Made by a program: the position numbers and the translations under genes
Notes under the pieces: model-generated
What the model saw: only the letters and a program-made list of their open reading frames with translations
What the model was told of the DNA's origin: nothing
Databases searched by the model: none
Shown here: positions 58,676-64,000 of the stretch, piece by piece
Position numbering within the stretch: position 1 is the first letter of the stretch
Layout: each line of letters begins with the position of its first letter
DNA from: Pseudophaeomoniella oleicola
Taxonomy: Eukaryota > Ascomycota > Eurotiomycetes > Phaeomoniellales > Phaeomoniellaceae
Direction: 5' to 3'
DNA length: 64,000 nt
Assembly: GCA_003868215.1 (NCBI GenBank)
Contig: QWDQ01000017.1
Location: 372,001 to 436,000, forward strand

Positions 58676-60313
58676 TTAGTAGCTTTGTTCTCCAATGATC
58701 CTCCTCGGTAGGAAGATGATGGCTAGTGTAGCCACAAACGTCCCTGCTCCGGCGAGGTACAAGACAGCATTGGTGCTTTGCGCCAAAACATGCGCCGCGA
58801 TCAGCGGGCTTACGACACTGAACAATCGTCCCCAGAAGCTCGCGATGCCACACGCCGTACCCCTGATCGGCGCCGGAAAGTTTTCGGGTGTCCACCCGTA
58901 CAAGATGGCGTTAAACACGCTCTGGAAGAAGTATTCCAACCCGTTGATGCCGATATAAGTCGCCTCGCTATTGACTGCGGCGAAGATGAAGAGACTGGCT
59001 CCCATCAAAGCGGAACTGAGAAGCATTCCTAACCATCGACCACGATACATCATGGCTCCAACGAACACGCCTGGTATTCCAAAAATGTAGATGTAGATGT
59101 AATCGCGGTATGTCTGTCTCACGCCGATACCGAGGGCGGCGTTCTTGTTCTGTAAGACGGTCGGTAGGTAGGAGCCTGCAATGGTGAAACCCCAATAATC
59201 GAAGGCGTAAATGATCCAGACGAGTATAGTTAGGCGTGCAGTGGTGAATGACGAAAATAGTAACTTGTACCGTTGAAGCTCCATATATAGCTTGCTGGTA
59301 CCAGATTGCTCTTGACTGGAGCCAAGTATGGGACCATGAGAGGAAGTAGATGATCTCGTAGGAGAAGACTCAGTGTCCAGTGACTGAAGCATCTCGAGAG
59401 TCAGGTTACATGGCTTTTTGTTAATCTTCGCGATATGCTGAACTACCTCCACCGCCTCTTCATCTTGCCCACGATAGAGCAGGAACTTTGGAGATTCCTG
59501 AAAATTGAAAATAATGAAACGCAAGAAGAAGACGAGGAGGGTGACCCCGCCGAGGGTAAATGTCAGGTACCTCCATCCATAGTTGGAGCTCTTTGTACAG
59601 CAAGGTTGGCCATCAGAGACGTGCTTGCAGGATTCGAGGTCGGTGTTGCAACTGTGGCTGGGAATATAACCGTACGCTATACCGCAGCAAATGACGACAC
59701 CGATGGGCTGAAATATACTGAGGGCAGCTAGGAGGTATCGACGATTCTGAGGGAGGAACTCAAGCGTGATTGTAGTATCAATTGGGATATTACCTCCGAC
59801 CCCAAATCCTGTGAAGGCCGTGAGTACGAGGATAGGAGCGTAAGTGTCTGGTATGCCGATGCAGAGACCAAATATGCTCGCAATGAGCACCGTAAGGTTG
59901 AACGCCCATCGGCGGCCTACGATGTCCACCAACACTCCCCAGACGAACGCACCGGCGGTCAAGCCCGAGGAAAATGCAGTAAAGAGATTCCCATATTGGA
60001 CCGTCGTAAAGCCCAGTTCTCGTTTCAGCGGGGTCGCAATGAGCCCGAATGCTTGTGCCCATAAAAGATCCAACATGTATCCGAAGCCGCAGAGGAAGAA
60101 TATCATCCATTGGTAACGGCCCATGCCCATGGAATCGAGCTCTCGATTGATCAGAATAGACTTCTTCTGGTAGAGACTGAGCCCATTGAGCTCGGGATCG
60201 TTGTCTACCTGGGTAGTGAACCCAACATTTTCGACGGCTGCATCTGGGATGGTGGCATCCTCCAGTGTGTCAACGTATTGGTCTTTCGATCGTTGACTAT
60301 CCATGAATGGCAT
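58676..60313 (-). CDS. MFS transporter
   Basis: 545 residues from the ATG at 60313 (MPFMDSQRSKDQ). The frame stays open upstream to an acceptor-like CTTTTCAG ending near 60362, so one more short 5' exon is possible (an AT|GTCGTT donor would fit in phase). About 12 helices are visible. The first is MIFFLCGFGYMLDLLWAQAFGL, then the loop-2 motif GVLVDIVGRRWAF and the helix-4/5 motif TGFGVGGNIPIDTTITLEFLP. A long extracellular loop between helices 5 and 6 carries four cysteines (SCNTDLESCKHVSDGQPCC); a central cytosolic loop follows. The layout resembles SV2/sugar-porter-type MFS proteins with an unknown organic substrate. It is tail-to-tail with the carboxylesterase, which suggests, but does not prove, a shared substrate pathway. 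Confidence 0.9.
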   Translation of the reverse strand: MPFMDSQRSKDQYVDTLEDATIPDAAVENVGFTTQVDNDPELNGLSLYQKKSILINRELDSMGMGRYQWMIFFLCGFGYMLDLLWAQAFGLIATPLKRELGFTTVQYGNLFTAFSSGLTAGAFVWGVLVDIVGRRWAFNLTVLIASIFGLCIGIPDTYAPILVLTAFTGFGVGGNIPIDTTITLEFLPQNRRYLLAALSIFQPIGVVICCGIAYGYIPSHSCNTDLESCKHVSDGQPCCTKSSNYGWRYLTFTLGGVTLLVFFLRFIIFNFQESPKFLLYRGQDEEAVEVVQHIAKINKKPCNLTLEMLQSLDTESSPTRSSTSSHGPILGSSQEQSGTSKLYMELQRYKLLFSSFTTARLTILVWIIYAFDYWGFTIAGSYLPTVLQNKNAALGIGVRQTYRDYIYIYIFGIPGVFVGAMMYRGRWLGMLLSSALMGASLFIFAAVNSEATYIGINGLEYFFQSVFNAILYGWTPENFPAPIRGTACGIASFWGRLFSVVSPLIAAHVLAQSTNAVLYLAGAGTFVATLAIIFLPRRIIGEQSY

Positions 60314-60882
60314 CCTCCTCCTGGTAACCTCGAGTCCGTCTGGCACGCGAGTGTTATCTCTCTGAAAAGTATGTCAACGATGTGAATACAACGAGAAGTA
60401 ACGACATATGAAAAGAACCAGAGCCACGGGTTTCAGATGAGACCTGCATGCTAGCAGACATCAAGCATGAGAACAGGCTTTGGGAAAGCTTATCACAAGC
60501 CATTGTGCATCACGTATGTCACGGAACCATTGCACAGAGACGAAGAGGTGCGTCAAATATACTTTGATGAGGCGGGATGGCTGTTCTAGGTAACATCGAA
60601 CTTTGGCAAATTTTGGTAGAAGAAAACAAAGTCATGACGATTATAATTCCTGCAGGGTTGGAGGATCAGCGCCTCGGAACTGATAGCCACTTTACTACTT
60701 TACTACTTCACTATTTCACGTACCATACTCTGAGGTACTTATCATGCGAATTCCATCACTAGTACAAACTTCATGCCGCGGACTTGAGAGAAAGTATGTA
60801 TATTGTCATCAATGCTGACCTAAAGTCCTGAAGTTAGGTACTCGCATGCTCCAGTCAGTACTGTAGAGTAAGTATCGAGTTG
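60314..60882. promoter_or_regulatory. Promoter/leader of the MFS gene and 3' flank of the GT15 gene
   Basis: 569 nt, no separate gene. May include a short 5' exon of the MFS gene near 60390-60455. Confidence 0.4.
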
Positions 60883-62452
60883 TCACTCTTCAACAATGTA
60901 GCCATGATATCCATCGCCCCCGAGTATCATCTCCGCTTCCCGGGTCCAACCATCCTTCTTGTCCATGTAGCGGCCGCCTAAAAACTGCCTCATGCACGTG
61001 TCCTTTGGTTTCATCTGTGGACTTTCCATTGGGACAAGCTTGTAGAAATTCTCATCAATTGGGGTTGCTTCGCAAGCGCAACGATGGGAAGAATTAGGCG
61101 GGCAGTGTCTGAAAGGTAGTCAGTACTCTACACTTCCGTTGGAAATTGGCTACTCACCGAGTTATCTCATGTTGATAACCGATGTCTTTGAAATGCCAAA
61201 TGTCCTCTTTTGGAAGGAACATGGCAACGCTGAGGGTGTGGATAGGAGCATCCCCAAACCTCTCGTAGAAGAACCCAGCATTCTGGTCCAACCACCCGAA
61301 ATACGCCTCGTTGGCTCGACCCCGGAAGAACCGAAGATCTCCAATCTCGAAATTTGAAAAGAATTGGCAGTTGTTATATTCACCTTGCAAATCGACCAGC
61401 CACTCTAAGTCAGCATCAGGATGGACCATCTCCGGATTTGTCTCCATGAACGCTTTTGTCTCTGTCCAGAGGGAGGGAAAAGATCGGGCATCGTCCAGGA
61501 TGTTCATGTTGAAGCCATATTTTAGCCTATTGTCTCGCATGAAGCGGAACACGTCGTAATCTATGTCGCAGAAGAAGTGAACCTGTTTGATCAGACATGC
61601 CAGACACATGTATATCTAACTCACATCAGGCTCGACCCGCCAGTAATAGTCGAATTCGAGGAGACGTGGGTGTTTGTAGAAGAATCCGCTGTTCCACCGG
61701 CACATATGACGGTACGACAACATCCACCCTTTGCCGACGCTGATTGTGCCTAAATAGTCCAGGCTATCCAAGAGTTTTGTCCGATCTACCCACTGGGGTA
61801 TAGACCAATGCTCGGAAGGTACAATCTCGTAGAAGCAAGGAGCAGTCGTCAAGCTGGAAGTAATATTCTGAGCTTGTCAGTATGTTTCATTGGAGATGGG
61901 TACCAGGATTCACACCTTGAACTGGTCTGTAAAGGCTTTCTCGCTGAAGAAAACCCAGGGGTACTGATATTTGTGGTTCCACCGAAATTCGAGCTGCTTC
62001 ATACTTTGCGCAATTCCTTCCAGTTCCTCGTTGCGGACAAGACTGATCATGGCAGCCCGGGGTTTTCGGTAGTTGTCATGCGCAAAAGCATTGTTCGAGT
62101 AATACGAGATCCATTCTTCCGGACTCTCTGGGTCTGACATTCTGGATATGTAACTTGGACGACGTTGAGCGGACCACGCAATATACAATACAGTGCTGAG
62201 CAGTAAGATGGATAGTGCTACAACTCCATAATGGTAAAAGTGACGATAGCGGCGCAGGTACTGATGTTGCCTACGACGTCGCTTGCTCTTCACGGATGTC
62301 CATTGTTTACCTAGCGGTTCTACCGACAAGGTCGTCAATTGTGCGGATACAGTGGATGGTGCGATCAGCCCTGATAAGCTTTGCGTGAGATCGCTTGGAG
62401 CAAAGCCTAGGGGTGGCATTCTTGAATTTCGTGACTCTGCATCAGAAGCCAT
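60883..62452 (-). CDS. Alpha-1,2-mannosyltransferase, GT15 family (KRE2/KTR type)
   Basis: Four exons (62452-61916, 61867-61625, 61582-61158, 61108-60883) encode 476 residues. It is a Golgi type II membrane enzyme that adds alpha-1,2-mannose to O- or N-linked glycans using GDP-mannose. The cytosolic tail is basic (KSKRRRRQHQYLRRYR), with the signal anchor at about 76-95 (GVVALSILLLSTVLYIAW). The catalytic domain starts with RKPRAAMISLVRNEELEGIAQSMKQLEFRWNHKYQYPWVFF and FYEIVPSEHWSIPQW. The conserved block YWRVEPDVHFFCDIDYDVF is rebuilt by splicing, and NFEIGDLRFFR carries the family glutamate. HCPPNSSHRCACEATP and GWTREAEMILGGDGY complete the C-terminus. All four exons keep the frame. Confidence 0.94.
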
Positions 62453-62862
62453 GCTGGAACGAACGTGTCAAGATAAGACGTACTCTGGGGACAGTGAGAT
62501 TGTATGATCGTAACAGAAGTCTTTTGGAGGATATTAGATTTGCTGGTGATAGATGGAGATTGAGTGCAGCGCGGGATGATGACTACTATGAATACTCACG
62601 GGGGCACTGTGCCGTTGGTCCATCTTGCGGAAGATACTCCAAGGAACACGAGGTAAGAAACTCCTCCAGATGGCAGCTTGCTTTCCCACTTGCTTTCTGA
62701 AACTTTTTCGCAACAAACCTGTTGCTCACTTTGAGGCAACCCGATACAACCGTATGCTATATGGGTAGACGGTGCGACCATACTCAAGGCCCGAAAACAT
62801 CACTTTGAATTTTGAACACAATCTCCTCCGTTCCGAACGCCAGCGCTTTTCATTGTCCAGCC
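62453..62862. other. Intergenic region upstream of the GT15 gene
   Basis: 410 nt, promoter of the mannosyltransferase gene and 3' flank of HIR1. No gene seen. Confidence 0.45.
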
Positions 62863-64000
62863 CTAAGAAACCATAGCGTCATGCTCACTGCCATCTTCCA
62901 TGACTCCAAGTAGCTGGGCGTAGGGGACAATGACTCTTTGAAGGTCCCGATGTTTGCCCAACAGAAGTACTGCGCCCTTTAGTAGTTCTTTCCTGGGCCA
63001 GCCACAGATAGTATCCGAATCACCGTTCCATGTTCGTTCAGGAGCCTTGGATAAAGCCGATTGCGAGGTCTCTTCCTCCAAAAGCCCACCGAGAAGTGTC
63101 CTAAGCAGTTCCTCAACTTTGCTACGTAGACCCTCGGCACCTAGCCTCTTGACATACATGTACAAATAGAGGCGGAACTCTTCCTTTGCACCAAGCGTCA
63201 GACTAGCCGCAACGCGGTTCTCGAGATGTGCTATTGAGACGCCTGCTTCAAACCCCTCAAAGCCTTCACGAGACAATAAAAGTTTGATGAGTCTCTGTAG
63301 ATAATACGCACGGCCCCGCAGCAGAGTCTCATTGGTCGTATGGCGCTCCAAGAAAGGAATTATACCTGCAGAAATCACATTTCTCTCTTTCGAACTGTCC
63401 GCAGCAGAACGCAAGTTACCGACGGAGGAGTCAGTCGTATTCCAATACTGGCTGCCGACTGCCCACCACACCTCTGACAATCTTTGCCAGCTGAACATTG
63501 TGGGCGAATAGCTGTAACCTTCCCCATTCGATGTCGCAACAACGATACGACCTTCTGAGTTTATTCTCGCATGGGTTATAGATGGTCCCGTCGTTGGGTG
63601 TACTGTCATCGTATGCAAGGCGGCATCAAGCACTGGTGCTAGTGAGACTGGCGGGTGCGGAGAAGTTATGGTGACAACGTTCCAAACATAGCACATCCCA
63701 ACCGCCGTGATGCAAAGTAGCCATGGTCCGTTGCAGGCGAGAATGACAGCTTGAGCGTCCAATATCATCGTATTGACAAGCCTCCGACCTGCCGGGGACC
63801 AAATATTGATATTTCCATTCTCATCCGCGGTTGCCCAAAAGTCCTTACCACCAGTGGCAAGTAACACTGCTTTCGGAAGGAAATCCTGCCACACAGGCTG
63901 ATCTCTCTTCGTCAGTGTTACTCGAGCTGGTTCTCGATCCTGAGGTCGCTGCGTCAACGAAACCCCGGATGGATTGCGAACTTCAAATACCAGATCAATT
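62863..64000 (-). CDS. HIR1: Histone chaperone HIRA homologue, C-terminal part (partial at window edge)
   Basis: About 378 C-terminal residues; the frame stays open to the window edge, so the WD40 N-terminal half lies outside. HIR1/HIRA is part of the complex that deposits H3-H4 independently of replication and represses histone genes. The visible part is the Hira domain: LVFEVRNPSG, PKAVLLATGGKDFWATADENGNINIW, GPWLLCITAVGMCYVWNV, SPHPPVSLAPVLD, SPTMFSWQRLSEVWWAVGSQYWN and GIIPFLERHTTNETLLRGRAYYLQRL. It ends with a helical region (EEFRLYLYMYVKRLGAEGLRSKVEELLRTLLGG) and GKHRDLQRVIVPYAQLLG. The HIR1 rather than HIR2 assignment rests on this C-terminal pattern. Confidence 0.95.
   Translation of the reverse strand, partial: IDLVFEVRNPSGVSLTQRPQDREPARVTLTKRDQPVWQDFLPKAVLLATGGKDFWATADENGNINIWSPAGRRLVNTMILDAQAVILACNGPWLLCITAVGMCYVWNVVTITSPHPPVSLAPVLDAALHTMTVHPTTGPSITHARINSEGRIVVATSNGEGYSYSPTMFSWQRLSEVWWAVGSQYWNTTDSSVGNLRSAADSSKERNVISAGIIPFLERHTTNETLLRGRAYYLQRLIKLLLSREGFEGFEAGVSIAHLENRVAASLTLGAKEEFRLYLYMYVKRLGAEGLRSKVEELLRTLLGGLLEEETSQSALSKAPERTWNGDSDTICGWPRKELLKGAVLLLGKHRDLQRVIVPYAQLLGVMEDGSEHDAMVS

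Noticed and set aside
47141-60346. A biosynthetic gene cluster from amidase, dehydrogenase, esterase and MFS genes
   Set aside because: They are interleaved with housekeeping genes (uL2m, tubulin chaperone, TMA20), and no core synthase or pathway regulator is present.
1-64000. tRNA, 5S rRNA, CRISPR or transposon sequences
   Set aside because: By eye I found no B-box plus cloverleaf, no 5S-like block, no spaced repeats of CRISPR type, and no transposase, reverse transcriptase or terminal repeats. A covariance and repeat search would be needed to be sure.

Overview
This 64 kb window is nuclear DNA of a filamentous ascomycete (Pezizomycotina). The reasons are 42-80 nt spliceosomal introns with GTRNGT-type donors and CTRAC-type branch points in most genes, and orthologues of typical fungal genes (COT1/CBK1 kinase, MTR amino acid permease, KRE2/KTR mannosyltransferase, HIR1, WSC protein). 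I cannot fix the class from sequence alone. I recognise 28 protein genes, two of them cut by the window edges, and one weak candidate. I see no rRNA, tRNA, CRISPR or recognisable transposon.

Left part (1-16.5 kb): the C-terminus of an ABC transporter, a cytochrome P450, a LYAR-type zinc-finger protein, a secreted or anchored arylsulfotransferase-like protein, a divergent pair made of mitochondrial ribosomal protein mS29 (DAP3) and ribosome-biogenesis factor RRS1, and a RhoGAP. A 3.3 kb gene-poor stretch follows (16.5-19.8 kb).

Middle (19.8-39.5 kb): BET2 (Rab prenylation), a conserved orphan, a fusion of an uncharacterised basic domain with an omega-like GST, a SUZ-domain protein, TIM54, the NDR kinase COT1/CBK1, the GPN1/NPA3 GTPase, a WSC membrane protein and an MTR-like amino acid transporter. 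A second 3.3 kb gene-poor stretch follows (39.5-42.8 kb) with one weak gene candidate.

Right part (42.8-64 kb): splicing factor CWF19, ribosomal protein uL6 (RPL9), an amidase, mitochondrial uL2m diverging from tubulin chaperone E, a 2-hydroxyacid dehydrogenase, a small membrane protein diverging from TMA20, a carboxylesterase tail-to-tail with an MFS transporter, a GT15 mannosyltransferase and the C-terminus of HIR1.

Most genes are housekeeping, with a strong share in cytosolic translation and ribosome assembly (RRS1, RPL9, TMA20, LYAR) and mitochondrial translation or import (mS29, uL2m, TIM54). Accessory metabolism (P450/ABC, amidase, GST, esterase/MFS) is scattered and does not form a convincing biosynthetic cluster inside the window. 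For spliced genes, the exon coordinates below were derived by hand from splice signals and reading-frame continuity; every joined model given keeps the reading frame. The most unusual observations are the GST fusion gene, two families of short perfect palindromes recurring in intergenic DNA, several extremely short first coding exons, and the direct repeats in the mS29/RRS1 shared promoter.
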